64,000 nt of DNA from Microbacterium trichothecenolyticum (lineage in GTDB: Bacteria > Actinomycetota > Actinomycetes > Actinomycetales > Microbacteriaceae): positions 3,534,001 through 3,598,000 of the forward strand of contig NZ_JAUTBF010000001.1 of the NCBI RefSeq assembly GCF_030818955.1, read 5' to 3'. A program made the position numbers and the translations under genes. Under the pieces are notes generated by a model. The model did no database searches. It was not told where the DNA came from and saw only the letters and a program-made list of their open reading frames with translations. Shown here in pieces: positions 8,773 to 17,204 of this stretch. Position 1 is the stretch's first letter, and each line of letters begins with the position of its first letter.

Positions 8773-9666
8773 ATGAGCACGCAGTACACCTTCACCGATC
8801 CGGCGAAGCTCTACGCCGACATCGACCCGAAGTCGCAGGACCAGAAAGAGCCCGGCCTCGACGCCGAGCTGACGCCGAAGGCCGCCCTCGGCGAAGACAC
8901 CTACGTCGGCAGCGGACGCCTCGAGGGGCGCAAGGCCCTCATCACCGGCGCCGACTCGGGTATCGGCGCAGCGACCGCCATCGCGTTCGCCCGCGAGGGC
9001 GCCTCGGTCGCGATGTCGTACCTGCCGGAGGAGAAGGTGGATGCCGACCGCATCGCCGGGATCCTCCGCGACGCGGGGGCGACCGTCGTGCAGATCCCCG
9101 GCGACCTGCGCGAGCGCGAGTACGCCACGACCCTGGTCAAAGAAGCGGTGGAGGGGCTCGGCGGCCTCGACATCGTGGTGAACAACGGCGGCAAGCAGAT
9201 CTTCAATGAAGACGTCACGACGCTGACCGACGAGCAGTTCGACGACACCTTCAAGACCAACGTCTACGCCATGTTCTGGATCTGCAAAGAGGCGGTGCCG
9301 CACCTGCAGCCCGGCTCGACCATCATCAACACCACATCGATCCAGGCGTACTCCCCGGCGCCGATCCTGGTCGACTACGCCTCGACGAAGGCGACCATCA
9401 ACACCTTCACCAAGGCGCTCGGTCAACAGCTCGCGCCCAAGGGCATTCGCGTGAACGCGGTCGCGCCCGGCCCGATCTGGACGCCGCTGCAGGTCACCGA
9501 CGGCCAGCCCGACGAGAAGGTCGACGAGTTCGGTGAGGAGACGCCTCTGGGACGCATGGGCCAGCCGGCCGAGCTCGCCCCGGCGTACGTGTACCTCGCC
9601 TCGGCGGAGTCGAGCTACGTCATCGGCGAGACGCTGAACGTCAACGGCGGAATGCCCACGCCGTAA
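8773..9666 (+). CDS. SDR family oxidoreductase, general-stress (YghA-like) type
   Basis: 297 residues. A 50-residue N-terminal extension ending in YVGSGRLEG precedes the Rossmann motif TGADSGIGAA; the catalytic Tyr-Lys pair is in DYASTKATI. This extended layout is typical of stress-induced YghA/YdaD-like SDRs. The start at 8773 is set by GAAAGGA 6 bases upstream rather than an earlier in-frame start at 8692. A paralogue with the same GSGRLEG junction lies at 33964-34803. The natural substrate is not known. Confidence 0.9.
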   Translation: MSTQYTFTDPAKLYADIDPKSQDQKEPGLDAELTPKAALGEDTYVGSGRLEGRKALITGADSGIGAATAIAFAREGASVAMSYLPEEKVDADRIAGILRDAGATVVQIPGDLREREYATTLVKEAVEGLGGLDIVVNNGGKQIFNEDVTTLTDEQFDDTFKTNVYAMFWICKEAVPHLQPGSTIINTTSIQAYSPAPILVDYASTKATINTFTKALGQQLAPKGIRVNAVAPGPIWTPLQVTDGQPDEKVDEFGEETPLGRMGQPAELAPAYVYLASAESSYVIGETLNVNGGMPTP

Positions 9667-9672
9667 GTGTCG

Positions 9673-9718
9673 TGCCAGGAGGGGCCGTCGCCCGGGTGCG
9701 GGCGGCGGCCCCTTGGCA
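9673..9718 (+). terminator. Strong hairpin terminator after the SDR gene
   Basis: TGCCA...TGGCA outer arms continue into GGGGCCGTCGCCCG and its near-perfect complement (one G-U pair) around a 4-base loop, seven bases after the stop. A short T-pair follows. Confidence 0.65.
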
Positions 9719-9730
9719 TCCATATGCCGT

Positions 9731-9801
9731 GAGAACAGGGGATACGGTGAGAACAGGTCGCTCGCCCGCCTGAACAGCCTGTTCTGGAACGATCCCCTGT
9801 T
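9731..9801. repeat. Cluster of GAACAG/CTGTTC elements
   Basis: GAACAGG occurs at 9733 and 9751, the palindrome GAACAG-C-CTGTTC spans 9772-9784, and AACAGGGGAT (9734-9743) is mirrored by ATCCCCTGTT (9792-9801). It lies between convergent genes (SDR and GNAT). Function unknown; it could be a second terminator structure or a regulator site. Confidence 0.35.
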
Positions 9802-9820
9802 GTGGGATGGGCCGCGCCGG

Positions 9821-10282
9821 TCAGGCGAGCGCCTTGCGGTAGAAGATCTCGCCGTCGGCCGTGGTCTCGGTACGGCGGTAGCCCTCGCGTTCGTACAGGC
9901 GCTGGTTGGCCTCGCTCAGACCGCCGGTGAACAGCTCCGCCTCGGTCGCGCCGGCCTCGCGACCCCGCTCCTCCACAGCGCCCAGCAGCAGGGTTCCGAG
10001 CCCCTCGCCCTGCTGATCCGGGGCGATGGCGAGTCGCCCGATGAGCAGCAGGTCGCCGTCACGCCGCGCCCGCACCGCCCCCACGACGCGGTGGCCCACC
10101 ACAGCCACGCAGCCGAGGTTGTCGACGAGTTCGGCCGCGAGCTCCTCCAGTGTCTGCGTCAACGGCGGCATGTCGGGATCGCCGTAGATGAGTGCCTCGC
10201 TCACGAACGCCGCGCGTTGGATCGTCAGCACCTCGCCGGCGTCGTCGGGGTGGATCGGGCGGACGGTGGGTGAATGCGTCAT
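9821..10282 (-). CDS. GNAT family N-acetyltransferase
   Basis: 153 residues of a stand-alone GNAT fold. The acetyl-CoA-binding motif A reads LAIAPDQQGEGLGTLLL (about residues 86-102). The start at 10282 is supported by GAGGAG 4-5 bases upstream; the longer frame upstream has no such signal. It diverges from an AraC-type regulator, with 61 bases between the starts. The substrate (small amine or protein N-terminus) is unknown. Confidence 0.88.
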   Translation of the reverse strand: MTHSPTVRPIHPDDAGEVLTIQRAAFVSEALIYGDPDMPPLTQTLEELAAELVDNLGCVAVVGHRVVGAVRARRDGDLLLIGRLAIAPDQQGEGLGTLLLGAVEERGREAGATEAELFTGGLSEANQRLYEREGYRRTETTADGEIFYRKALA

Positions 10283-10343
10283 CGGACTCCTCACTATCAT
10301 GGGCACGGGTGCCCCGGTCTTTCGTCGATCGACGCTCATCGAT

Positions 10344-11273
10344 ATGAACGACTTCTTCGACTCGCGCGTCCGCACCGACGATGTGGACGACACGCAAGCC
10401 TGGCTGCAAGCGCAGTACGGGCAGGTCGACGTGCTCGCCGATCGCGCCTCGATCGCGGAGCACGCGGTCGGTGACACGGCCTTCGCACTGCGGCACCTGA
10501 TATGGGAGTGCCGGGCGGAGATCGTCTACGAGGCGGATCGATTCTTCTTCGCTACCTCGACGACCGGATACTCCTGGAGCATCGGGGCGACATCGGGCGA
10601 CTACAGCGTGGAGCCCGGGATCGTGGAGCCCGGCCACGAACTGATCGGCCGGCCGGATCGCGCTGACGTGCAGTTGCTGGCGTTCGACGCATCGTGGCTG
10701 ACCGAGACCGCGCGCACCATCTACGGCGACGACGATCTCATCGTCCGCTTCGAGGGGATGGGACCGGTCTCGCGCCACATGCGCGACTACTGGCTCGCGA
10801 CCCTGCGTTGGTCGCTCACCCAGACGCCCCTTCTCGCGGAGCCGCTCGTACGGGCCCATGTGCGGCGTGCTCTCGCTTCGGCCACCCTCGAGGCGTTCCC
10901 GCTGGTCGGCGACCCGCGGGAACGACGCGCGTCGGCGATCGAGCAGGCCGCCATCTACCGCGCCGCGACCTCGTGGATCGACGATCACGCGTCGCTCCCG
11001 GTGACCGTCGACGATGCGGCGCACGCCGTCGGAGCCTCGACGCGGGGACTGCGGCGGGCTTTCCTCGCCAACGGTCACCTCGCCTCCTCTCCGGAGGACT
11101 ACCTCTCCGCGGCACGTCTCAGCGCCGCGCACGCCGATCTCCTCGACGCCGATGCGGAAGGCATCTCGGTCGACGAGGTGGCCGTGCGATGGGGCTTCGT
11201 CGATCCCGAAGCGTTCGCCTCGGCGTATCTGCACGCCTATCGTGTCTCGCCGCAGCGGACGCTGGAGCGTTGA
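10344..11273 (+). CDS. AraC-type transcriptional regulator
   Basis: 309 residues. The N-terminal two-thirds is a variable sensor region, and the C-terminal 100 residues form an AraC DNA-binding domain with two helix-turn-helix units (VTVDDAAHAVGASTRGLRRAF and the SVDEVAVRWGFVDPEAFASAY segment). The start is ATG at 10344; no strong ribosome site is seen. It diverges from the GNAT gene, whose expression it may control; this is inferred from context only. Two related regulators occur in the window (19606-20539 frameshifted, 39850-40785 intact). Confidence 0.85.
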   Translation: MNDFFDSRVRTDDVDDTQAWLQAQYGQVDVLADRASIAEHAVGDTAFALRHLIWECRAEIVYEADRFFFATSTTGYSWSIGATSGDYSVEPGIVEPGHELIGRPDRADVQLLAFDASWLTETARTIYGDDDLIVRFEGMGPVSRHMRDYWLATLRWSLTQTPLLAEPLVRAHVRRALASATLEAFPLVGDPRERRASAIEQAAIYRAATSWIDDHASLPVTVDDAAHAVGASTRGLRRAFLANGHLASSPEDYLSAARLSAAHADLLDADAEGISVDEVAVRWGFVDPEAFASAYLHAYRVSPQRTLER

Positions 11274-11277
11274 TCGT

Positions 11278-11538
11278 TCACCGATCGCGGTCGGTGTACT
11301 CGCCGGGTTCCTGCAGATCCTCTCGCGATTCGTCGCCCGCGGGCAGCTCCACGTCGGTGTAGGCACCGGCCTCATCGGCGCGGGGCCGCGACTCGCTGCC
11401 GTCGGCGTTCTCGCGGTCGACGTATTCGCCCGGCAGGTCGGGGGAACCGCGGTCGTCGTCGCCGTCGGGCAGCTGCACGTCGGTGTACTCGCCCTCGTCG
11501 GGTCCGGTGCCGTGCCCCTGCACGTCGCGCTCGATCAT
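11278..11538 (-). CDS. Small acidic repeat protein of unknown function
   Basis: 86 residues, almost all polar and acidic. An internal motif repeats: GEYTDVQLPDGDDDR, then GAYTDVELPAGDESR, with shorter GEYVDRE and GEYTDRD units between and after. No signal peptide or membrane segment. The start at 11538 is fixed by GAGGAGG 5 bases upstream and by a stress-type promoter. The stop lies only four bases from that of the AraC gene. I do not recognise a family; similar low-complexity acidic proteins occur at 15238 and 20738 under the same promoter type. Confidence 0.75.
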   Translation of the reverse strand: MIERDVQGHGTGPDEGEYTDVQLPDGDDDRGSPDLPGEYVDRENADGSESRPRADEAGAYTDVELPAGDESREDLQEPGEYTDRDR

Positions 11539-11567
11539 GTCCGCCTCCTCGGGGGTGATGTGCTCCG

Positions 11568-11606
11568 ACGCTAACGCCGGAGAGCGGTTCACGCAGCGGT
11601 CTTGAC
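11568..11606 (-). promoter_or_regulatory. Predicted stress-type promoter of the acidic repeat protein
   Basis: On the minus strand GTCAA (11602-11606), 28 bases, then TAGCGT (11568-11573). The predicted leader is about 23 bases and contains GAGGAGG. Confidence 0.5.
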
Positions 11607-11677
11607 ACGCGTTCTGTCGCGCCGTCGCCGCCCCGTCAAGGGCGATGGAACGACCGCATCGGCGGGGCGGAGAGGAT

Positions 11678-11800
11678 GCCATTCCCGCTCTCGCCATCAT
11701 CCTCGTCATCGTCGGTCTCGCGCTGCTGCTCCTCGGCTTCGTCGAGGCGGCGAAGTTCCTGTCGTGGAGCCCCGCAATCGTGCCGCTCAGCCCGCGAAGA
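11678..11800 (+). pseudogene. Possible remnant of a one-helix membrane protein
   Basis: The frame encodes a hydrophobic helix (IPALAIILVIVGLALLLLGF) followed by VEAAKFLSW, the layout of the small DUF-type membrane proteins common in actinobacteria. It lacks a start codon with a ribosome site, and after LSW the frame becomes Arg-rich and runs into the convergent epimerase gene. I read it as a 3'-truncated relic, with modest support. Confidence 0.3.
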
Positions 11801-12791
11801 GATCGCGCGCGCGTGGCGGGTGCGCCCCGGCCACATCGGCGAGGGCCGGCCCGAGCTCGGGATACGCGAAGACGAAGCCCGACGTCGTCAGCACCCGGGG
11901 GACGGCCCAACGGCTCTTCAGCACGAGCTCGGGCTCGTTGCGCAGCAGTGCCATCGCCGGGTCGAGCATCCACCGAAACGACGGCAGGCCGAACGGCGCG
12001 CGCACGATCCGGCGGAGCTCGTGCATGAGGCTGCGGTTGTCGCTCACGCCCGGCGCCGAAAGGTTGACCGGTCCGGAGACGTCGTCGCGGTCGCGCAGGA
12101 ACCGCACGGATGCCACGACGTCGTCGATGTGGATCCAGCTGAAACGCTGGCGGCCCGAGGTACGGTGCCAGTCCGACCACGGCGCACCCGTGGGGCGGGC
12201 GCCGATACCGCGGTAGCGACGGTGCGGGAACCACCAGCTGTCGATCTGCGGGCCGCCCGCACCCAGGCGGGCGAGCGCGAACAGCATGCGGGTGGCGGGA
12301 CCATCGCCCAGCACGATCGCCATGCGCAGCGCCACGCGACGCGTCGACGGCAGCTCACCCGCGAAGAACGCCCGCTCCCAGCTGGTGGCGACGTCGACCG
12401 AGAATCCCTCGCCGATGATCCCGTCGATCTCGTCGTTGCCTCGCTCGGTCTCGTGTCGGTAGATCGTCGCCGTCGAGGCGTTCATCCAGACGCGTGGGGG
12501 AGTCACGGCCTTCTCGACCGCCGCGTGCAGAGCGCGGGTCGTGTCGATGCGGGAACGCAGGATCTCGTCGCGGTTGGCATCGGTGTACCGGCACGACACG
12601 ATCTTGCCGGCCAGGTTGATCAGCACATCGGCGCCGTCGACGAGCCGCACCACGGCGGCGGGATCGGCCCAGGTCGCGGTACCCGTGCGGCCGACGGTGA
12701 CGACGTCGTAGCCGTCGTCGTCGAACGCGGCGACCAGAGCCCCTCCGACGAAACCGCTCGCTCCGGCGATGACGACGCGGGGTCGGGTCAC
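11787..12791 (-). CDS. TIGR01777-type epimerase (SDR superfamily, YfcH-like)
   Basis: 334 residues. N-terminal NAD(P)-binding motif VVIAGASGFVGGAL at residues 6-19, then VDGADVLINLAGK, NASTATIYRH and the C-terminal DUF1731-like part (LPSFRWMLDPAMAL). The start is GTG at 12791, with AGGAGG 5 bases upstream; the nearby ATG meets an immediate stop. Enzymes of this group are predicted nucleoside-diphosphate-sugar epimerases with unknown substrates. It stands alone and faces the divergent membrane gene at 12878. Confidence 0.88.
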   Translation of the reverse strand: MTRPRVVIAGASGFVGGALVAAFDDDGYDVVTVGRTGTATWADPAAVVRLVDGADVLINLAGKIVSCRYTDANRDEILRSRIDTTRALHAAVEKAVTPPRVWMNASTATIYRHETERGNDEIDGIIGEGFSVDVATSWERAFFAGELPSTRRVALRMAIVLGDGPATRMLFALARLGAGGPQIDSWWFPHRRYRGIGARPTGAPWSDWHRTSGRQRFSWIHIDDVVASVRFLRDRDDVSGPVNLSAPGVSDNRSLMHELRRIVRAPFGLPSFRWMLDPAMALLRNEPELVLKSRWAVPRVLTTSGFVFAYPELGPALADVAGAHPPRARDLFAG

Positions 12792-12877
12792 GGCATCCTC
12801 CTGCGCTCGGTGTGCCCAGCCTAGGTGCTGCTCGTGGACCGGGTGGGCGGTCAGCGCGAACGGTGCGCGCTGCCACA

Positions 12878-13492
12878 ATGGATCCCATGCGACGACTCGA
12901 CCGGGGCACACGCGTGGCGCGCGGTGCCGTCGCGGCATCCGTCGCCACGTTCGTCGCCCTGCTCTCGCACGTCAGCGGCGGGGCCGAGGTTCCGGGCCTC
13001 ATCGGCGTCGTCGTCCCCCTCGCCCTGTCGTTCGTCGTGTGCACGGTGCTGGCCGGTCGCCGCCTCTCGGTCTGGCGCCTGACGATGGCCGTCGCCCTGA
13101 GCCAGCTGCTGTTCCACACGCTGTTCGTGCTCGGCAGCTACGACCTCGCCGTCGCCGGCCACGTGCATGGCGCCCTCGCGCCCACGCTCGCGTCGGGCCC
13201 CGCGGCGCTGCGGGTCGTGACCCCGGATGCCGCGATGTGGGTGGGTCACGCGCTCGCGGCCGTCGTGACCACCGCGGCCCTGCACCGCGGGGAGCGCACG
13301 CTCGCCGCGATCCTCGTCGGGGCGGCACGATGCGTGGCCTGGTTCCGCTCCCGGCTCCGTCTGATCATCGGCGTCCTGACGCCCGTTGCGGTGCGTCGCG
13401 TCGTTCCCGACGTCGTCGCGATCGTACGACCCGCGTGGGCGCTGCCGATCTCATCGGCTCGCCGGCGCGGGCCCCCGCTCTCGGCATCCTGA
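12878..13492 (+). CDS. Multi-pass membrane protein of unknown function
   Basis: 204 residues with four predicted membrane helices (about residues 18-35, 40-60, 66-86 and 115-135) and a basic C-terminal tail. Two ATGs (12878 and 12887) are in frame and neither has a clear ribosome site. The upstream CACAAT/ATG arrangement would suit a near-leaderless message. It is followed by a hairpin and then by the PepSY protein at 13689, so a link to metal handling is possible but inferred only from position. Confidence 0.7.
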   Translation: MDPMRRLDRGTRVARGAVAASVATFVALLSHVSGGAEVPGLIGVVVPLALSFVVCTVLAGRRLSVWRLTMAVALSQLLFHTLFVLGSYDLAVAGHVHGALAPTLASGPAALRVVTPDAAMWVGHALAAVVTTAALHRGERTLAAILVGAARCVAWFRSRLRLIIGVLTPVAVRRVVPDVVAIVRPAWALPISSARRRGPPLSAS

Positions 13493-13496
13493 GCCC

Positions 13497-13528
13497 CGCT
13501 CCGCCCGTCTCCTCGTGACGGCGGAGCG
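13497..13528 (+). terminator. Hairpin after the 12878 membrane gene
   Basis: CGCTCCGCC (13497-13505) and its exact complement (13520-13528) with a 14-base loop, starting four bases after the stop codon. No T-run. Confidence 0.45.
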
Positions 13529-13688
13529 CTCGATCGCCGCGCCTGGTCCGCTCGTGACATCGCGGCGGTCGTCGATGCGTCCTCGACGCCTTCCCGCACG
13601 CACGCGCCCGCGCGGGCGCGGCCCCCGCTCGCCGGTCCCTCGGGCACCGTGGCGGCTGCCGCGTCGCGCTCGCTGAGAGAGAACCCTC

Positions 13689-15149
13689 ATGTCACACATT
13701 TCCGCCGGTCCCGTTCCGGCTCCAACCCCCGACCGATCCCCGTCCGCCCCGACGAATCCGCCCGGCACCGCCACGCGCAAGGGCTGGTTCACGGCCCTCC
13801 TGCGACGCCTTCACTTCTTCGCCGGGCTCTTCGTCGGTCCCTTCATCCTCGTCGCGGCGGTCAGTGGCGCCCTGTACGCCATCAGCCCGTCGCTCGAAAA
13901 GGTCTTGTACCCGCACGAGTTGACCGCGACGTCGACGCTGGCCAGCCTGCCGCTGGCTCCGCAGATCGCCGCGGCCGAGGCGTATGTCCGAGACGGGGCG
14001 ACACCCGTGGCCGTGCGGCCCGCCCCCGAGGCGGGGGCGACGACGCGCGTGATGTTCGCTGACCCGTCGCTGCCGCAGAGCACCACGCGCGCCGTGTTCG
14101 TCGACCCCGCCACGGCCGCGATCCGCGGCGATCTGCCCGCCTACGGCACGAGCGGAGCTCTGCCGCTTCGGCACTGGATCAGCGACCTGCATCGCTCGCT
14201 GCACCTCGGCGACGTCGGACGGTGGTATAGCGAGCTCGCGGCATCCTGGCTCGGCATCGTCGCTCTCGCGGGGCTCGGGCTGTGGATCGGCCGTTTCGTC
14301 GCCAGCCGTCGCGGCCGCCGCGACCTGCTGCGGCCGAATCGCAGCCACCGGGGCTACCGGCGGCTGTCGAGCTGGCACTCCGCCGTGGGCATCTGGGTCG
14401 TCGTCGGGGCGGTCTTCCTCTCGGCGACAGGGATCACGTGGTCGACGTTCGCCGGTGCGCACGTCGCCGATCTGCGTTCGGCGATCGGCGAGGGCACCCC
14501 GTCGCTGACCACCTCTCTCGACGGCGCGCCCGCGGCGGCAGGCGGCCATGCCGGGCATGGGGGTGCCGCGTCGGGCGAGTCTGCGGCGGACGCCGACCCG
14601 GCCACCTTCGACGCGGTGCTGGCGGTCGCCCGGGGCGTCAACGCCGACAGCGGCGCCGTCGAGATCCGTCCTCCGGCCGCGGCAGGAAAGGCCTGGGTGG
14701 TGCAGGAGATCCACCGCAGTTTCCCGACCCAGGTGGATGCCGTGGCGATCGACGGATCGACGATGCAGGTGACCGACCGGGTCGATTTCGCCGACTACCC
14801 GGTGCTCGCGAAGCTCTCGCGCTGGGGTATTGATCTGCACTCGGGAACGCTGTTCGGGCTCGCGAACCAGCTCGTGCTCCTGGCGCTCGCCCTGGGCATC
14901 GCCGCACTGGTCGTGCTCGGGTACGCGATGTGGTGGACGCGCCGACCCACGCGGGGCCTTGCGGCGGCCCCCGCGCGCGGTGCGCTGCGGGGCGCGCCCT
15001 GGTGGGGCGTCGCCGCTGTGCTGGCCGTCGCGGTCGGCATCGGCCTGTTCCTCCCGCTCGTCGGTTACACGCTCGCCGCGTTCGTGGTCGTCGACGTGCT
15101 CGTGGGGTGGCGCGCGCGGCGCGCACGACTCCGGCAGAGCGAGAACTGA
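13689..15149 (+). CDS. PepSY-associated membrane protein (PiuB-like)
   Basis: 486 residues with the PepSY_TM architecture: a first helix at about 40-65 (FVGPFILVAAVSGALYAI), helices near 185-205 and 235-255, and a C-terminal pair near 390-415 and 440-465. Soluble PepSY segments lie between, and an internal His/Gly-rich patch (GGHAGHGGAAS) may bind metal. Proteins of this family sit with iron or copper uptake/reduction systems. No partner is adjacent apart from the 12878 membrane protein. It ends at a strong bidirectional hairpin. Confidence 0.85.
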   Translation: MSHISAGPVPAPTPDRSPSAPTNPPGTATRKGWFTALLRRLHFFAGLFVGPFILVAAVSGALYAISPSLEKVLYPHELTATSTLASLPLAPQIAAAEAYVRDGATPVAVRPAPEAGATTRVMFADPSLPQSTTRAVFVDPATAAIRGDLPAYGTSGALPLRHWISDLHRSLHLGDVGRWYSELAASWLGIVALAGLGLWIGRFVASRRGRRDLLRPNRSHRGYRRLSSWHSAVGIWVVVGAVFLSATGITWSTFAGAHVADLRSAIGEGTPSLTTSLDGAPAAAGGHAGHGGAASGESAADADPATFDAVLAVARGVNADSGAVEIRPPAAAGKAWVVQEIHRSFPTQVDAVAIDGSTMQVTDRVDFADYPVLAKLSRWGIDLHSGTLFGLANQLVLLALALGIAALVVLGYAMWWTRRPTRGLAAAPARGALRGAPWWGVAAVLAVAVGIGLFLPLVGYTLAAFVVVDVLVGWRARRARLRQSEN

Positions 15150-15160
15150 CGGCGGTGGGC

Positions 15161-15215
15161 GGGGGAGTCGGCGCCGGAGATGCAGGAGGTGTGCGGCGAC
15201 GGCGCCGATTCCCCC
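15161..15215. terminator. Bidirectional hairpin between convergent genes
   Basis: GGGGGAGTCGGCGCCG (15161-15176) pairs with 15200-15215 with one G-U, around a 23-base loop. It lies between the PepSY stop (15149) and the acidic protein stop (15238), serving both strands. Confidence 0.6.
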
Positions 15216-15237
15216 GCGATCCGCGGCGAGGGTGGCG

Positions 15238-15693
15238 TCAGGCGTCGTCGGGGTCGGGCAGATTCTGCGCGATACGGCTCGACGCGGCCGAGTCGCGACC
15301 CACGCCGGGCTGGAAAGCCGCGATGGGGTCGTTGCCGTCGACGTGCGGCTCGGCGTCGACACGGGTGGCGGAGGCCTCGTGAGCGGCTTCGCGGTCGGTG
15401 TCGGCGCCACCCGCGTCTTCGGTGTGGCGTGAGGTCGAGCCGCCTTCGCCGCGAGCGTCGTCGGTGCCGCGCTCGGTGAGACCGTCGGCGGCTCGCGTAC
15501 CGACGCCGGGCAGGTCGTTCTGGCTCGAGATGTTCTGCAGGCGGGCCTCGTCGTCGGCGTCGATCTCAGCGGCGTCGACGGCACCGGTGTCGGCCCCGGC
15601 GGCCCCGGCGGGCACGTCGGCCGAGAGTCCCTCGGAGTCGGGCACGATGTTCTCTGCGTCGGCTCGGGGGAGGCGATCGGCGGGAGTGTTCAT
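15238..15693 (-). CDS. Acidic, probably disordered protein of unknown function
   Basis: 151 residues rich in Asp, Ala, Glu and Gly, with no membrane helix, signal peptide or Cys; it is probably unfolded. The start at 15693 follows GGAAGGA by six bases. It is one of three small acidic proteins in the window (with 11278 and 20738) that share a promoter type with Dps. I do not recognise the family. A hydrophilin-like stress role is a guess from composition and promoter. Confidence 0.75.
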   Translation of the reverse strand: MNTPADRLPRADAENIVPDSEGLSADVPAGAAGADTGAVDAAEIDADDEARLQNISSQNDLPGVGTRAADGLTERGTDDARGEGGSTSRHTEDAGGADTDREAAHEASATRVDAEPHVDGNDPIAAFQPGVGRDSAASSRIAQNLPDPDDA

Positions 15694-15720
15694 GGTCGTC
15701 CTTCCGTGGGGTGTGCCGCC

Positions 15721-15759
15721 ACGTTAGGTGGGCGATCGAGCTGACGAGACGGGCTTGAC
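15721..15759 (-). promoter_or_regulatory. Predicted stress-type promoter of the 15693 gene
   Basis: On the minus strand GTCAA (15755-15759), 28 bases, then TAACGT (15721-15726). The ten bases around the -10 (CACCTAACGT) also occur at the same place before dps. Confidence 0.55.
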
Positions 15760-16009
15760 TCCCACCGCCTCGGCGAGCAGGGCGAGGCGTTCCGCGCGCC
15801 GACCTCTTCGGGGCCGCCGTCGAGCTCGTGCAGACACCGGCCGACTCGCGCGCCGAGCCGACCGCGATGGACACCGTGCCCGCGTCGCGATCGGCTTCGT
15901 CGGGGAAGGGTCCGCGATCGATGCCGGTCGTCGCGGCGGCGCGGAGGACGACGGCCCCGGGTGTCGGAGGGGGTGGATAGGCTCGGAGCAGCTTCGAAAG
16001 GAACCCGCA
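15760..16009. other. Intergenic stretch without a visible gene
   Basis: 250 bases between the 15693 promoter and the aldo/keto reductase. Nothing coding is convincing. A TAGGCT at about 15978-15983 may be the -10 of the reductase gene. Confidence 0.3.
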
Positions 16010-17002
16010 ATGCAGCAGCGTCCCCTCTCCCGCACCGGCCGCGAGGTCTCGGCGATCGGCCTCGGCACGTGGCAGCTCGGCCCCGACTGGGGCGGTGTCA
16101 GCGAGAACGACGCGCTCGCCGTGCTGGCGGCCTCGGTCGACGCCGGCGTCACGCTCTTCGACACCGCCGACGTCTACGGCGACGGTCGGTCGGAAGAGAT
16201 CATCGGAAGGTTCCTGAAGGGCACGGATGCCACGGGCATCACCGTGGCGACCAAGATGGGCCGTCGCGCAGAGCAGGTGTCCGAGAACTACACGATCGAG
16301 AACTTCCGCGGCTGGCTCGACCGCTCGCGACGCCTCCTGGGCACCGACACCCTCGATCTCGTGCAGCTGCACTGTCCGCCCTCGGCCGTCATCGATGACG
16401 ACGCGACGTGGGAGGCTCTCGACCAGCTGGTCGCCGAGGGAGTGATCGCGGCCTATGGCGCCTCGGTCGAGACCATGGACCAGGCTCTGTCGGCCCTTCG
16501 TCGCCCCCACCTGACCAACCTGCAGATCATCTTCAACCCGTTCCGGCTCAAGCCCCTCGACGAGGTGTTGCCGCTCGCGGCCGAGAAGAACGTCGCGGTG
16601 CTCGCGCGTGTGCCCTTGGCCAGTGGTCTGCTGTCGGGAAAGTACACGCGCGACACGACGTTCGACAAAGACGACCACCGTACCTACAACCGCAACGGCG
16701 AAGCCTTCGACAAGGGCGAGACGTTCTCGGGTGTGCCGTTCGACCAGGGCGTGGCCGCGGCCGACGAGCTGAAGGCGTCGCTTCCCGAGGGCGTGACCCT
16801 GCCCGCGGCGACGCTGGCGTGGATCGCGTCGCGCGACGGCGTGACCTCGGTCATCCCCGGCGCCCGGTCGGTGCAGCAGGCCGAGGCGAACGCGGCTGCG
16901 TTCGACCTCGTCGACCGCGGTTTCGACGTCGAGGCCTTCGACGCGCTGGTGCGCGACGTATACGACCGGCGCCTGCGGGCCCAGATCCACCCGCAGTGGT
17001 GA
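16010..17002 (+). CDS. Aldo/keto reductase
   Basis: 330 residues of the NADPH-dependent AKR barrel. The catalytic tetrad can be read directly: D51 and Y56 (LFDTADVYGDG), K82 (VATKMGRR) and H121 (VQLHCPP). Cofactor-binding residues follow in SVIPGARSVQQAEAN near residue 285. The start at 16010 has GAAAGGA 6 bases upstream. It is monocistronic and ends before a hairpin. The substrate (aldehydes or ketones) is undefined. Confidence 0.92.
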   Translation: MQQRPLSRTGREVSAIGLGTWQLGPDWGGVSENDALAVLAASVDAGVTLFDTADVYGDGRSEEIIGRFLKGTDATGITVATKMGRRAEQVSENYTIENFRGWLDRSRRLLGTDTLDLVQLHCPPSAVIDDDATWEALDQLVAEGVIAAYGASVETMDQALSALRRPHLTNLQIIFNPFRLKPLDEVLPLAAEKNVAVLARVPLASGLLSGKYTRDTTFDKDDHRTYNRNGEAFDKGETFSGVPFDQGVAAADELKASLPEGVTLPAATLAWIASRDGVTSVIPGARSVQQAEANAAAFDLVDRGFDVEAFDALVRDVYDRRLRAQIHPQW

Positions 17003-17153
17003 TCTCGCGTCCGTTCGCACGCTCGCCCCTCGCCCTTTCGGCCGGACGACGCGCGACGCCGTGACGCGAGAACCCGTCGAGCGGGGGCGGTGAGGGCCAT
17101 GACCCGCCCGCGTGCGTGCGGCATCGGCGGCGGGCTCCGGCATCCATGACGAC

Positions 17154-17189
17154 GAAGCCGGGCCCGCACCGAAAGGCGGACCCGGCTTC
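17154..17189. terminator. Bidirectional hairpin
   Basis: GAAGCCGGGCCCGC (17154-17167) pairs with 17176-17189 with one mismatch, around an 8-base loop. It lies between the aldo/keto reductase and the convergent SRPBCC gene (stop at 17205), nearer to the latter. Confidence 0.65.
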
Positions 17190-17204
17190 GCGCATCGGGG
17201 GACG

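Noticed and set aside
13692..15584. 630-codon minus-strand frame over the PepSY gene
   Set aside because: Arg/Pro-rich shadow of the PepSY protein; no start signal or family motif.
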